The position numbers and the translations under genes are program-made. Shown in pieces: positions 16,108 to 23,924 of a stretch of DNA of 27,210 nt. The notes beneath the pieces are model-generated. The model was given only the letters and a program-made list of their open reading frames with translations. It ran no database searches and was not told the origin of the DNA. Position 1 is the first letter of the stretch, and the number at the start of each line of letters is the position of its first letter. Location: assembly GCA_037443425.1 (NCBI GenBank), contig JBBIOI010000042.1:1-27210 (forward strand). The letters run 5' to 3'. This stretch comes from JBBIOI01 sp037443425 (GTDB lineage Bacteria; Desulfobacterota; BSN033; UBA1163).

Positions 16108-16145
16108 ATGCTCCTCCTTTAAATTCAAATTAAATTTTTCACATA

Positions 16146-16172
16146 ATTATCAAATATTTCTTTTTTTGTCAA
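16146..16172 (-). promoter_or_regulatory. Possible internal promoter before the dehydrogenase/hydratase gene
   Basis: On the minus strand a perfect TTGACA (16172-16167) is followed after 15 bases by GATAAT (16151-16146). The spacing is short, so the call is weak. It would allow the downstream five genes to be expressed apart from the TRAP genes. Confidence 0.35.
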
Positions 16173-16178
16173 TCCCCC

Positions 16179-16200
16179 TATGTTATTTATCTATAACATA
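16179..16200. promoter_or_regulatory. Perfect 8-bp-arm palindrome, operator candidate
   Basis: TATGTTAT (16179-16186) and ATAACATA (16193-16200) are perfect inverted copies around a 6-base centre. On the minus strand it lies just upstream of the TTGACA at 16172-16167, the place where an activator would bind. No T-run follows it in the direction of transcription, so it does not look like a terminator for dctM. Confidence 0.45.
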
Positions 16201-16223
16201 TTGAAAATATTAAAAAATCCCTC

Positions 16224-17525
16224 CTACTTAGAAAGTCCAGGAAGAATCAGGGCAAGCCTCGGGAAAACCATCAATATTAATGTATTGATTATTATTGCAA
16301 TTAAAAATGGAAATATACCTTTAAAGATTGTTTCAAGGGGTATATCTGGAGCAATTCCTTTTAATACATAGACATTTACGCCCACTGGTGGGGTAATTAC
16401 CCCCATTTCACTTACAAGGACGACTATAACTCCAAACCAGATTGGGTCAAATCCAAGTCTGACAACAACGGGATATATAACGGGCACGGTTAAGACCACA
16501 AGTGCCATTGAATCCATAAAACAACCACCTATGAGGTAGATAAAAACAATGACACCCATTATTGCAATTGGGTGAAGGGGAAGATTTCCAACCCAATCAG
16601 CCAGTACGAATGGAATCGTGGAGACAGCCATAAAGTGTCCGAACACAGTTGCACATGCAATTACGCACAAAACCATGCATGATGTCCTTAGGCCATCCTT
16701 TGTTGATTCTATGAATATATGCCATTTTAATTGTCTTCTGACTAAACCTATTAAAAGGGCTCCTCCTGCCCCAATTCCTCCTGCCTGTGTTGGGGTAAAC
16801 CAACCAAAGAATAAACCTCCTATAACCAATCCAAAGAGGAAGAGCGCCTCAATAATGCCGCCAAGGGAGTAGAGCTTTTCCTTTATAGAAGTTGAAGGAC
16901 CAGGTGGACCGGCCTTAGGATTTTTAAAACATATTATCCAGACTACAAGGATAAAAAGGATTGTAAGGATTATTCCTGGAATGATACCCGCAACAAATAG
17001 TTTACCTATTGATTGTTCTGTCATTATTCCATAAACAAGAAATATTGTACTTGGGGGGATAAGGATACCAAGTGTTCCAGCGCTTGCCATACATCCTGTT
17101 GCTAAGGTGTCATCATAATTGAATCTCTTCATCTCTGGAAGTGCAATTTTACCGATTGTTGCAGCAGTTGCTGCTGTAGAGCCACAGATTGCAGCAAAGA
17201 ACCCACATGCAACAACTGTGGCCATGGTTAAGCCTCCCTTGAGACTTCCCAATATTGTATGGGCAGCATCATATAGCCTTTTACCGATGCCTGAGGCAAA
17301 GGCAAAGGAACCCATCAGGATAAACATTGGTATAGCACTAAGGGGAAAAGAGGAGAACTGTTCAAATATATCCCGGGCCAATAATTTGAGCCCAGCCTTG
17401 AAGGATGAGAGATAAGAGAATCCTAAGAATCCTACAATAGCCATTGCAAATGCAACAGGGACTCGAAGAAGGAAGAGAAAGATAAGAAGTATGATACCGA
17501 TAATTCCCACATTAACCGGATCCAT
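16224..17525 (-). CDS. dctM: TRAP transporter large membrane subunit (DctM family)
   Basis: Large membrane component of a tripartite ATP-independent periplasmic transporter, which couples uptake of an organic acid to a sodium or proton gradient. The 433 residues form about 11-12 hydrophobic helices, with typical family stretches: LSAIPMFILMGSFAFASGIG, GFFAAICGSTAATAATIGKI, ASAGTLGILIPPSTIFLVYG and, near the C-terminus, EMGVITPPVGVNVYVLKGI. Length matches DctM. The start overlaps the end of dctQ by 14 bases, so the two are translationally coupled and partner in the membrane. With the ligases upstream and the beta-oxidation fusion downstream, the cargo is probably the acid that this cluster degrades. 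The gene name is by family; the substrate is not necessarily a dicarboxylate. Confidence 0.93.
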   Translation of the reverse strand: MDPVNVGIIGIILLIFLFLLRVPVAFAMAIVGFLGFSYLSSFKAGLKLLARDIFEQFSSFPLSAIPMFILMGSFAFASGIGKRLYDAAHTILGSLKGGLTMATVVACGFFAAICGSTAATAATIGKIALPEMKRFNYDDTLATGCMASAGTLGILIPPSTIFLVYGIMTEQSIGKLFVAGIIPGIILTILFILVVWIICFKNPKAGPPGPSTSIKEKLYSLGGIIEALFLFGLVIGGLFFGWFTPTQAGGIGAGGALLIGLVRRQLKWHIFIESTKDGLRTSCMVLCVIACATVFGHFMAVSTIPFVLADWVGNLPLHPIAIMGVIVFIYLIGGCFMDSMALVVLTVPVIYPVVVRLGFDPIWFGVIVVLVSEMGVITPPVGVNVYVLKGIAPDIPLETIFKGIFPFLIAIIINTLILMVFPRLALILPGLSK

Positions 17526-18030
17526 CTTCTTTGACCTCTAATAATGATTTTATGGTTTCAACAAGAAAGGCAAGACAGACAGGGATTGAGGCAAACGCAA
17601 TCAGATATGCAAATGGATAAAATGGGATATGTGATGTGGATCCTATTTCTCCTGATTTTTTTAGAGAGTCACCATAGAGGATACTCTGCCATAGGAGAAG
17701 TACAAATATTGAAAAAGATAGTAACGAACTTATAGCAGAGATTGTTGCCCTTATCCTTTTTGGTAGCCTCATTATTATAAATTCTACCCTTATATGGCGA
17801 CCAACAATAAGAGTGAAGGCAATAGCTGGTGCAATAGCTACAATTTGAGAAAATCCTATAATTTCAGTTGCGCCTGGAAGAGGCCAGAGAAAAAGTTTTG
17901 CTCCAACAACATCTATAAAATTTACAAAAAACATTAAAAGTATTCCAATTACTCCGAGCCATTCAAGATAAATACTTAATTTTGTTGTAAAGTTATCCAA
18001 AATGTTCACCCATCTTGGAAATCTTTCCAT
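17512..18030 (-). CDS. dctQ: TRAP transporter small membrane subunit (DctQ family)
   Basis: Small membrane component of the TRAP transporter, needed for assembly with DctM. The 172 residues give four hydrophobic helices, starting with LEWLGVIGILLMFFVNFIDV and including the conserved LPGATEIIGFSQIVAIAPAIAF segment and the GRHIRVEFI stretch after helix 2. The end overlaps dctM by 14 bases. It is separated from dctP by 117 bases that hold a terminator-like hairpin and a second palindrome, so it is probably expressed at a lower level than the binding protein. GGTGAG about 9 bases upstream is a weak ribosome-binding sequence. Confidence 0.9.
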   Translation of the reverse strand: MERFPRWVNILDNFTTKLSIYLEWLGVIGILLMFFVNFIDVVGAKLFLWPLPGATEIIGFSQIVAIAPAIAFTLIVGRHIRVEFIIMRLPKRIRATISAISSLLSFSIFVLLLWQSILYGDSLKKSGEIGSTSHIPFYPFAYLIAFASIPVCLAFLVETIKSLLEVKEDGSG

Positions 18031-18050
18031 CTTATTTTCTCACCAATACA

Positions 18051-18094
18051 AATAATTCCCCTTTTACCCTTAAAAGGGGAGGGGGTGAATTATT
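18051..18094. repeat. 44-bp two-part palindrome between dctP and dctQ
   Basis: Outer arms AATAATTC (18051-18058) and GAATTATT (18087-18094) are perfect. An inner hairpin CCCCTTTTA/TAAAAGGGG with a 4-base loop sits inside them. It is separate from the terminator next to it and resembles short dispersed CCCC-rich palindromes of environmental genomes. It could also work as an RNA-stability or processing element. Confidence 0.5.
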
Positions 18095-18105
18095 AGAATC
18101 AATAT

Positions 18106-18142
18106 AAAAAGGGCATCCCTTTTTAGAGGAGATGCCCTTTTT
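18106..18142 (-). terminator. Rho-independent (probably partial) terminator after dctP
   Basis: AAAAAGGGCATC (18106-18117) and GATGCCCTTTTT (18131-18142) form a perfect 12-bp stem with a 13-base loop, just after the dctP stop. Read on the minus strand the stem ends in a T5 run. Because dctQ and dctM lie downstream in the same series, it probably lets most transcripts stop after dctP. Confidence 0.75.
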
Positions 18143-18147
18143 AGAAA

Positions 18148-19218
18148 TCAGAATTTTACCCTTAATTCATCAGGACCCGTAGAGGATTTTATTCCAAGCT
18201 CTTTCTGTTTCTTTGTCCAATACTCAATCCTGAAGCGGATGAAGTTTATCCATTCCCTTACTTCCTTTTCCTGAAATCCTTGAGAGACCATTGTTTTTAC
18301 ATATTTATCAAGTACAGGTTCAACAGCATTCTTCCATTTTTTAATCTCTTCACGAGAGAGTTCAATAAATTTTAATCCCTTCTCCATTCCGTATTTTTTA
18401 CCATCTATATCTATATAGTTCCACATTTTTGCAAACTTTTCTTCGAATGGGTATTCATTGAATACTTTTTGGATATCTGGTGGTAGCTTATTCCATGAAT
18501 CTTTATTCATTATGAGATAGAAGGTATAAACCTGACCAATGGGCCAGCACTCTGTTGCATACTTTGTAACCTCTGCAAGCCTAAATGCCCTGAGTGTTTC
18601 CATAGGAATCATTAGTCCATCAATCACCCTTTTTCCAATTGCCTCATAAGCCTCTGGCATTGGTATTGATCTTGGAGTTCCACCAAGGGCACTTACCACT
18701 TCAGCAATATATCCAAGGCCCCTTAGTGTCATTCCTTTAAGGTCTTCCATCTTATTTACAGGTTTTGTGGCTGAAAGGACAACATTCACAGGGCTTGCAT
18801 GCATTGAAAGCATGTGGACCTTATCCCATTCCTTTGGTTTAAATTGCCTGAAGAAATCATTTGCAACGTGATTTGCAACCCAGGCATTCGGAAAACCCAC
18901 TGGTAGGTCAAGAACTTCAGTTACTTTAAAACGGCCAAATGTATAACCTATATTTGAAAAACCGATGTCAGAGATTCCTTCAACAACTCCATCATACATC
19001 TTTGGGGCGGTAAGGAGAGTGCCAGCAGGAAAGTAACGAATCTTTACCTGTCCTTTAGTCCTTGCCTCAAGATCTTTAATAAACTCTTCGCCGATCTTTG
19101 ATTGAGCTGATGGGATTGGGAAGAAGTTACTGAACTTTAACTCTATTGCACCAAAAACAAAAGATGGAATTAGTATAAAAGCCAAGATAAAAATATAAAA
19201 GAATCTTTTATGTCCCAT
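18148..19218 (-). CDS. dctP: TRAP transporter periplasmic solute-binding protein (DctP family)
   Basis: Periplasmic receptor that captures the acid and hands it to DctQM. The 356 residues begin with a clear Sec signal peptide (basic MGHKR, then a hydrophobic stretch to about residue 23, cleavage near VFG-A). The mature part has DctP hallmarks: LKFSNFFPIPSAQSKIGEEF, the GVVEGISDIGFSN stretch, LSATKPVNKMEDLKGMTLRG and the central VSALGGTPRSIPMPEAYEAI that shapes the ligand site. The arginine in LRG (about 166-168) is where the substrate-carboxylate arginine of the family is expected. AGGAGGTGAA precedes the ATG. A strong hairpin right after the stop would raise its message level above dctQM, as is usual for binding proteins. 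Confidence 0.93.
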   Translation of the reverse strand: MGHKRFFYIFILAFILIPSFVFGAIELKFSNFFPIPSAQSKIGEEFIKDLEARTKGQVKIRYFPAGTLLTAPKMYDGVVEGISDIGFSNIGYTFGRFKVTEVLDLPVGFPNAWVANHVANDFFRQFKPKEWDKVHMLSMHASPVNVVLSATKPVNKMEDLKGMTLRGLGYIAEVVSALGGTPRSIPMPEAYEAIGKRVIDGLMIPMETLRAFRLAEVTKYATECWPIGQVYTFYLIMNKDSWNKLPPDIQKVFNEYPFEEKFAKMWNYIDIDGKKYGMEKGLKFIELSREEIKKWKNAVEPVLDKYVKTMVSQGFQEKEVREWINFIRFRIEYWTKKQKELGIKSSTGPDELRVKF

Positions 19219-19263
19219 AACCAGTTCACCTCCTATTTAAAATTTTAAGTTTCCCTCTCTTCT

Positions 19264-19298
19264 AACACTAAACACTAAACACTTAACACTTAACACTT
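19264..19298. repeat. Five tandem copies of a 7-bp unit (AACACTW)
   Basis: AACACTA, AACACTA, AACACTT, AACACTT, AACACTT run without a gap. The repeat covers the stop codon (19283-19285) and last codons of the acyl-CoA ligase gene and extends into the spacer before dctP. As 7 is not a multiple of 3, a change in copy number would alter where the ligase ends. Confidence 0.85.
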
Positions 19299-20977
19299 AA
19301 ATCTTTCCCTCCTCCCTCCTTTTTAAGCTTCTCTTTTATCACCTCCTTTAATTGTTTTTTATCTACCTTCCCGACATTTGTAAGTGGCATCTCATCTATA
19401 ACCTCTATTCTTTCAGGAAGATATAGGACCGATGTCTTTCTTTCTTTAAGGAATGAGATGATCTCTTCGAAAGTTACAGTCTCACCTTTCTTTGGCTTTA
19501 TAAAGGCACATACCCTTTCTCCCATGACAGGATCTGGCATACCAACTGCTGATACCTGTTCAACTTTTGGATATTTGCTTATCAGTTCTTCCACTTCAAG
19601 TGCACTAATATTTTCTCCACCCCTTATGATAATATCCTTCTTTCTACCCGTTATTATGATATTTCCATATTCATCAAACTTGGCAATATCACCGGTTCTA
19701 AAGAAACCATCAGGTGTAAAGGCCTCTTTATTTTCAGATTCTGCTTTGTAATATCCTCTAAAAATACACGGTCCCCTTGCCACAAGCTCTCCGTCTTTTC
19801 CTGGAGGGAGCTCGTTCCCTGTTGAGTCAATGACCTTAAATTCATCATAAGGGCAGATTGGACGGCCAACCGTATGAAGGACTATCTCTTCAGGATCATC
19901 ATAACGCGTTTGAGTACATGGACCTTCAGACATACCAAAGACATTGTAGAATTTACAGCCTATCTTTTCATATATCTTCTTTATCAATTCAGAAGGCACA
20001 TGAGAACCAGCACCTGAGATAACCTGAAGTGAAGATAGATCATACTTATCTAAATCTGGATATTCAATAAGTTGTTGAAGCTGTGCAACGACGAGGATCA
20101 TTGTGGTAACATGTTCCCTCTCTATTGCCTCAAGAATTTCCTTCGGTCTTGTTGAAGGAATAATGACTACCTTTCCTCCTGTTAAGAAGGTTGGATTCAT
20201 AGAGACTTCTATAGCCATATTATGTGTTAAAGGTGTTGCTATTAGAGTTATATCCTTTGTGCTTCTCTCCCATGCCTTTGCACGAAACTCAACATTGCAG
20301 AGATAATCGTTATGAGTTCTTGGGACGAGTTTTGGAAGTCCAGTGGTTCCACCAGTAGGCATAAAATGGCAGACATCTTCAGGATCAGGCCTGAATGACA
20401 GTAGATAATCTTTTGGATATTTACTTAGATCTATCCCTCTGAGAAGATTAATAAATGAGATAGTTCCTTCAGGAAGGGGTCTCTTTTCATGCACATATGA
20501 ATCAACAACAAGTATATGTTTTAAATTGGATTGACTCTTTTTTAAAGATTCTATCATTGGGAGATAGTCAACCTTCTCAAACTGAATCGGCACAATCCAT
20601 GCTTTTGCCTCTGTTATCTGTGAGAAATGTTCCATTTCCCTCTGCGAATAACGAGGTATGCACATTACAGGTATTGCTCCTATTTTATAGAGGCCATAGT
20701 ATGCATATACAAATTCAGCCCAGTTTGGAAGTTGAAGAAGTACGCGATCTGTCTTTTTTATTCCAAGCTCAAGAAAGGCAATCGCTGCCCGATCGGTCCA
20801 TTCTTTTAATTGTCGGTATTTAAGCCTTACCTCTCCTGCAACCAGTGCCTCTTTATTTGGATATATATCGCATGTCCTATCAAGCATGTCACCCAGGGTG
20901 AGGCCTGACCACCATTTTCTTTTATAGTAAAGCTCTATAAACTCCTTTGGGAAAGGGTTCACACCACTTATTGTCAT
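19283..20977 (-). CDS. Acyl/aryl-CoA synthetase (AMP-forming), EntE/DhbE-like
   Basis: Activates a carboxylic acid with ATP and, presumably, CoA in the cytoplasm. The 564 residues have the adenylating-enzyme motifs in order: TGGTTGLPK (208-216), YNVFGMSEG, FRTGDIAKFDEYGNI, GRKKDIIIRGGENI and the C-terminal VGKVDK with catalytic K537. The N-terminal part (LQLPNWAEFVYAYYGLYKIGAIPV and the following PRYSQREMEHF) resembles 2,3-dihydroxybenzoate-AMP ligases, which points to an aromatic acid, but there is no carrier-protein gene nearby, so CoA is the likely acceptor. The last residues (LSVKC) are encoded by a heptanucleotide tandem repeat and are probably not functional. It follows the 55-residue small gene by 19 bases. 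Confidence 0.87.
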   Translation of the reverse strand: MTISGVNPFPKEFIELYYKRKWWSGLTLGDMLDRTCDIYPNKEALVAGEVRLKYRQLKEWTDRAAIAFLELGIKKTDRVLLQLPNWAEFVYAYYGLYKIGAIPVMCIPRYSQREMEHFSQITEAKAWIVPIQFEKVDYLPMIESLKKSQSNLKHILVVDSYVHEKRPLPEGTISFINLLRGIDLSKYPKDYLLSFRPDPEDVCHFMPTGGTTGLPKLVPRTHNDYLCNVEFRAKAWERSTKDITLIATPLTHNMAIEVSMNPTFLTGGKVVIIPSTRPKEILEAIEREHVTTMILVVAQLQQLIEYPDLDKYDLSSLQVISGAGSHVPSELIKKIYEKIGCKFYNVFGMSEGPCTQTRYDDPEEIVLHTVGRPICPYDEFKVIDSTGNELPPGKDGELVARGPCIFRGYYKAESENKEAFTPDGFFRTGDIAKFDEYGNIIITGRKKDIIIRGGENISALEVEELISKYPKVEQVSAVGMPDPVMGERVCAFIKPKKGETVTFEEIISFLKERKTSVLYLPERIEVIDEMPLTNVGKVDKKQLKEVIKEKLKKEGGGKDLSVKC

Positions 20978-20996
20978 AAGGGCCCCCTTTTTAAAT

Positions 20997-21164
20997 TTAC
21001 TCTATGATATCAGATATATTTCTCTTAAGCAAGTAAACAAAACTGAGTATTGCATCTACGTTTCTTTCAACTGCCTCTATTCCCTGACCTAATGCCTTAA
21101 GCCTTAGGGCACTTTCTTCTATGGATTTGATCTCTCGATCCATTGCCTTAAGATCATACTGCAT
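20997..21164 (-). CDS. Small protein of unknown function (55 residues)
   Basis: I do not recognise this protein. It starts MQYDLKAMDREIKSIEE and ends LLKRNISDIIE. It has 55 residues, is rich in charged residues in its first two thirds, and looks helical, with a more hydrophobic segment (VDAILSFVYLL, residues 36-46). A very good Shine-Dalgarno (AAGGAG, 5 bases before the ATG), its position 13 bases after the PaaK-like ligase stop and 19 bases before the next ligase start, and the absence of any other use for this 180-base gap support a real gene. It may be a small helical partner or regulator of one of the ligases, but that is only inferred from position. Confidence 0.72.
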   Translation of the reverse strand: MQYDLKAMDREIKSIEESALRLKALGQGIEAVERNVDAILSFVYLLKRNISDIIE

Positions 21165-21177
21165 GGGTTCTCCTTCT

Positions 21178-22500
21178 TTAATGAGTTAGGTCTTTGAATC
21201 TTGCGGATTTCAATGTATAACGTGGCAAACTGCCTGGTTTTAAAGATTCGATTTCAAAGGTGAGATTCGTCCTTGTCTTTAATCTTTCACGAATACGAGC
21301 CCTGATTTCTTGATACTTGCTTTCACTGATGGAGGGATCAAATTCCACTCTTAAGGTAAGAACAGGTAGGGCCTCTTCTTTTGTGAGAAGGATTTCATAT
21401 TCTGATACCTCAGGGAACTGGCCCCTTATAACCTCTTCGACCATATTTGGTGTAAAAAATACACCTCGAATCTTTCTAAGGTCGTCAATTCGGCCACTAA
21501 TCTGATTTACACGAATCGATGTCCTTCCACATGGACAGGGTTCATCAATAACAGTCATAATATCCTTTAGATTGAACCTTATAAGTGGAATACATCTCCT
21601 ACAGAGTGGTGTAATTACAGCAACGCCTTTTTCTCCTGGTGGGATAGGTTTAGACATGGTTTCAAGGTCGACCATCTCAAAGAGGAAGTGTGGTTCAATG
21701 ACATGAATCCCTTTTTTCTCTGAGCACATCCCACCCCATCCGCCTGGTTCTGTTCCTCCGATATGGTCATAGACATCAGCTCCCCACTCCTCTTCCAGAC
21801 GCCGTCGGGTTGGTTCTGGCATAGGCTCTCCTGCACATATAATCTTTTTTACAGTAAGATCTCTTTTTGGATCGATTCCCATCTCTTTTGCGACCTCAAC
21901 CATATGTAGTCCATAGGTAGGCGTATTCATAAGTGCTGTAGCTTTTAGCTCTTTTATTTTAAGGATTCTTCCTTTTGTGTCTAAGGCGCCTCCTGGAACA
22001 ACCTCACACCCAAGCTTTTCTGCTGCATAGTGACCCTGCCAGAATGCGATATAGACATTGTATCCAAATGGGAGAAAGACCCTATCATGTGGTCTAAAAC
22101 CAGCAGCGTAGAGTATATAGCACCATACCTCCACAACCCACTGCCAGCTCTCATAGGTATCAGGGAAATAGACTGGTTTTCCTGTTGTTCCAGATGTTTG
22201 ATGAAATACTGATAATTTTTCAGGAGAAACTGAGAGAAGGTCGCCATATGGAAATGGTTCTTTACCTTCTTGGGCCTCCCTTAACTCTTCTTTCTCAGTT
22301 ATCGGGACCTTTGCCACATCTTCGAATGTTCGGATATCCTCTGGTTCGATCCCTTGGAGTTTTTTCTTATAAAATGGGGATGTGGCCTTTGCCCATCTTA
22401 GGACCTCTCTGAATCTCTTAAGCTCAATCTCTCGTAGTCTTTCTCTTGGTAATGTTTCTATTATTGGATTCCAGTATTTTCTCTCTTCAATCTTTTCCAT
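21178..22500 (-). CDS. Phenylacetate-CoA ligase (PaaK)-family adenylate-forming enzyme
   Basis: ATP-dependent CoA ligase of the PaaK branch, which activates aryl acids such as phenylacetate. Numbered from the ATG at 22500 (440 residues): HQTSGTTGKPVYFPDT (100-115) is the ATP loop, GGTEPGGWGGMCSE near 250 the adenine-binding motif, and the zinc-type cysteine groups CRRC and EPCPCGRTSIRV precede the RIDDLRKIRG hinge, followed by the PaaK C-terminal domain. A TTG five codons upstream (22515) is in frame, but GAGAGG lies 7 bases before the ATG, so the ATG is chosen. Length is normal. It follows the 2Fe-2S subunit by 48 bases. A second, different CoA ligase lies two genes downstream, so the two may act on different intermediates. 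Confidence 0.88.
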   Translation of the reverse strand: MEKIEERKYWNPIIETLPRERLREIELKRFREVLRWAKATSPFYKKKLQGIEPEDIRTFEDVAKVPITEKEELREAQEGKEPFPYGDLLSVSPEKLSVFHQTSGTTGKPVYFPDTYESWQWVVEVWCYILYAAGFRPHDRVFLPFGYNVYIAFWQGHYAAEKLGCEVVPGGALDTKGRILKIKELKATALMNTPTYGLHMVEVAKEMGIDPKRDLTVKKIICAGEPMPEPTRRRLEEEWGADVYDHIGGTEPGGWGGMCSEKKGIHVIEPHFLFEMVDLETMSKPIPPGEKGVAVITPLCRRCIPLIRFNLKDIMTVIDEPCPCGRTSIRVNQISGRIDDLRKIRGVFFTPNMVEEVIRGQFPEVSEYEILLTKEEALPVLTLRVEFDPSISESKYQEIRARIRERLKTRTNLTFEIESLKPGSLPRYTLKSARFKDLTH

Positions 22501-22548
22501 AAATTGGCCTCTCAATCTTTTACTAACTCAAACATGAAGAAAGAATTT

Positions 22549-23028
22549 CTATTTTTTCTCCATCATCTTGGAAGCCCCAATGATTGCATCAACAATATGC
22601 TGATAGCCTGTACATCTACATAGATTCCCTGAAATAGCCTTCCTCACCTCTGTAACCGTGGGTTTCGGGTTTCTGTCAAGCAATGCCTTTGCAGAGATTA
22701 CCATTCCCGGTGTGCAGAATCCACATTGAATAGCGCCGTATTTTAAGAATGCCTCCTGAATAGTATGAAGTTTATCTCCGTCTGAGAGGCCCTCAATCGT
22801 TGTAATCTCTTTTCCCTGTGCATCCATTGCCAAGACAAGGCATGAAGCAACAGGTTTTCCGTCCATTAATACTGTACAGGCACCACATTCTCCTTCGTTA
22901 CATGACTTTTTTGTCCCTGTAAGGCCAAGGGTATCTCTTAATACCTCAACCAATGTCCTCCAGGGTTCAATCTCTACAATATACTCTAATCCATTCACCT
23001 TCAATTTAATTTCTTCACGTCTCTTCAT
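22549..23028 (-). CDS. Molybdenum hydroxylase 2Fe-2S subunit (CoxS/XdhC-like)
   Basis: Small iron-sulfur subunit of a xanthine dehydrogenase-family hydroxylase, carrying electrons from the molybdenum centre to FAD. The 159 residues contain both standard clusters: the plant-type site C43, C48, C51, C63 (CNEGECGACTVLMDGKPVASC) split here into its usual spacing, and the C-terminal site C102, C105, C137, C139 (QCGFCTPG and NLCRCTGY). Length and motif order are typical. GAGAGGAG lies 6 bases before the ATG and only 2 bases separate it from the FAD-subunit stop. The gene order large-medium-small is fixed with its two neighbours, so the three form one enzyme. Confidence 0.95.
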   Translation of the reverse strand: MKRREEIKLKVNGLEYIVEIEPWRTLVEVLRDTLGLTGTKKSCNEGECGACTVLMDGKPVASCLVLAMDAQGKEITTIEGLSDGDKLHTIQEAFLKYGAIQCGFCTPGMVISAKALLDRNPKPTVTEVRKAISGNLCRCTGYQHIVDAIIGASKMMEKK

Positions 23029-23030
23029 AT

Positions 23031-23924
23031 TTAACTCCTCTCCCTGATCGTGGAATAGGCTTTCAATAACCCCCTTTTTGTTAATATATGGACAAGCGTC
23101 TTTCTATATTCTTTTGAAGCCCTGACATCGCTTATGGGTTTTGATTCATTGGAGGCAATCTTTCCAGCCTCATCTGCAATTGCTTCATTAATCTCTTTTC
23201 CAGTTAAGAATTTTTCTGTCTCTTTAGCCCTTATAGGTGTAGGGGCTACAGCTCCAAGCACAACCTTAGCTTCTTCACAGATCCTTTTTTTAGGATCAAG
23301 TTTTAAAAATGTGGCCACGCCAACCACTGCAAGATCCATTGCATTTCTTCTCATCATCTTTATATATGTACCGCCGCTTCTTTCGGGTGGTGTTGGAATT
23401 CTTATCTCGCTTAAAACCTCGTCAGACTTAAGGTCTGATTCCCCAGGTCCTTTAAAGAATTCTTCCACGGGTAGACTTCTTTCGCCTCTTATACCCTTTA
23501 TTGTTATCGAAGCCCCATAGGCAATAAGGGGTGGAGCTGTATCGGCTGAAGGGATTGCGCTTGCAAGATTTCCGCCGATTGTACCAAGGGTGCGTATTTG
23601 TGGCGAACCCATTACACTTACTGCTTCCCAAAGGATTGGATATTTAGTTTTGACAACGTGAGACTGTTCAATCTCGTCTATTGTAGTTAGTGCTCCAATC
23701 CTAAGGCCTCCCTTTTCATCAAATGAGATCCCTTTTAGTTCTGGAATCTCTTTTAGATTGATAAGGTGATCAGGTGAAATCTCCCTCTTTTTCATTGAAA
23801 CGAGAAGGTCTGTTCCTCCTGCGAGGAGTTTTGCCTTATCTCCATATTTTGCCATCAGTGAAAAGAGTTCTGAAAAAGACTTGGGATAATGGTACTCAAA
23901 TTTTGGTAGCCTTTTAATAAACAT
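23031..23924 (-). CDS. Molybdenum hydroxylase FAD subunit (CoxM-like)
   Basis: Flavin subunit of the same hydroxylase, passing electrons to an external acceptor. The FAD-binding parts are AKLLAGGTDLLVSMK (about 32-46) and TLGTIGGNLASAIPSADTAP (about 110-129); a CO dehydrogenase flavoprotein C-terminal domain follows (RIGALTT, then VLGAVAPTPIRAKETEKFL). It has only one cysteine, so it lacks the extra [4Fe-4S] insert found in 4-hydroxybenzoyl-CoA reductase. Chosen start is the ATG at 23924, whose A is the last base of the upstream TGA stop (TGATG coupling); GGAGG lies 8 bases before it. A GTG one codon earlier is also in frame. Confidence 0.94.
   Translation of the reverse strand: MFIKRLPKFEYHYPKSFSELFSLMAKYGDKAKLLAGGTDLLVSMKKREISPDHLINLKEIPELKGISFDEKGGLRIGALTTIDEIEQSHVVKTKYPILWEAVSVMGSPQIRTLGTIGGNLASAIPSADTAPPLIAYGASITIKGIRGERSLPVEEFFKGPGESDLKSDEVLSEIRIPTPPERSGGTYIKMMRRNAMDLAVVGVATFLKLDPKKRICEEAKVVLGAVAPTPIRAKETEKFLTGKEINEAIADEAGKIASNESKPISDVRASKEYRKTLVHILTKRGLLKAYSTIRERS

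Noticed and set aside
23134..23520. 128-codon open frame on the plus strand inside the FAD-subunit gene
   Set aside because: It is antisense to a well-conserved flavoprotein and lacks its own signals.
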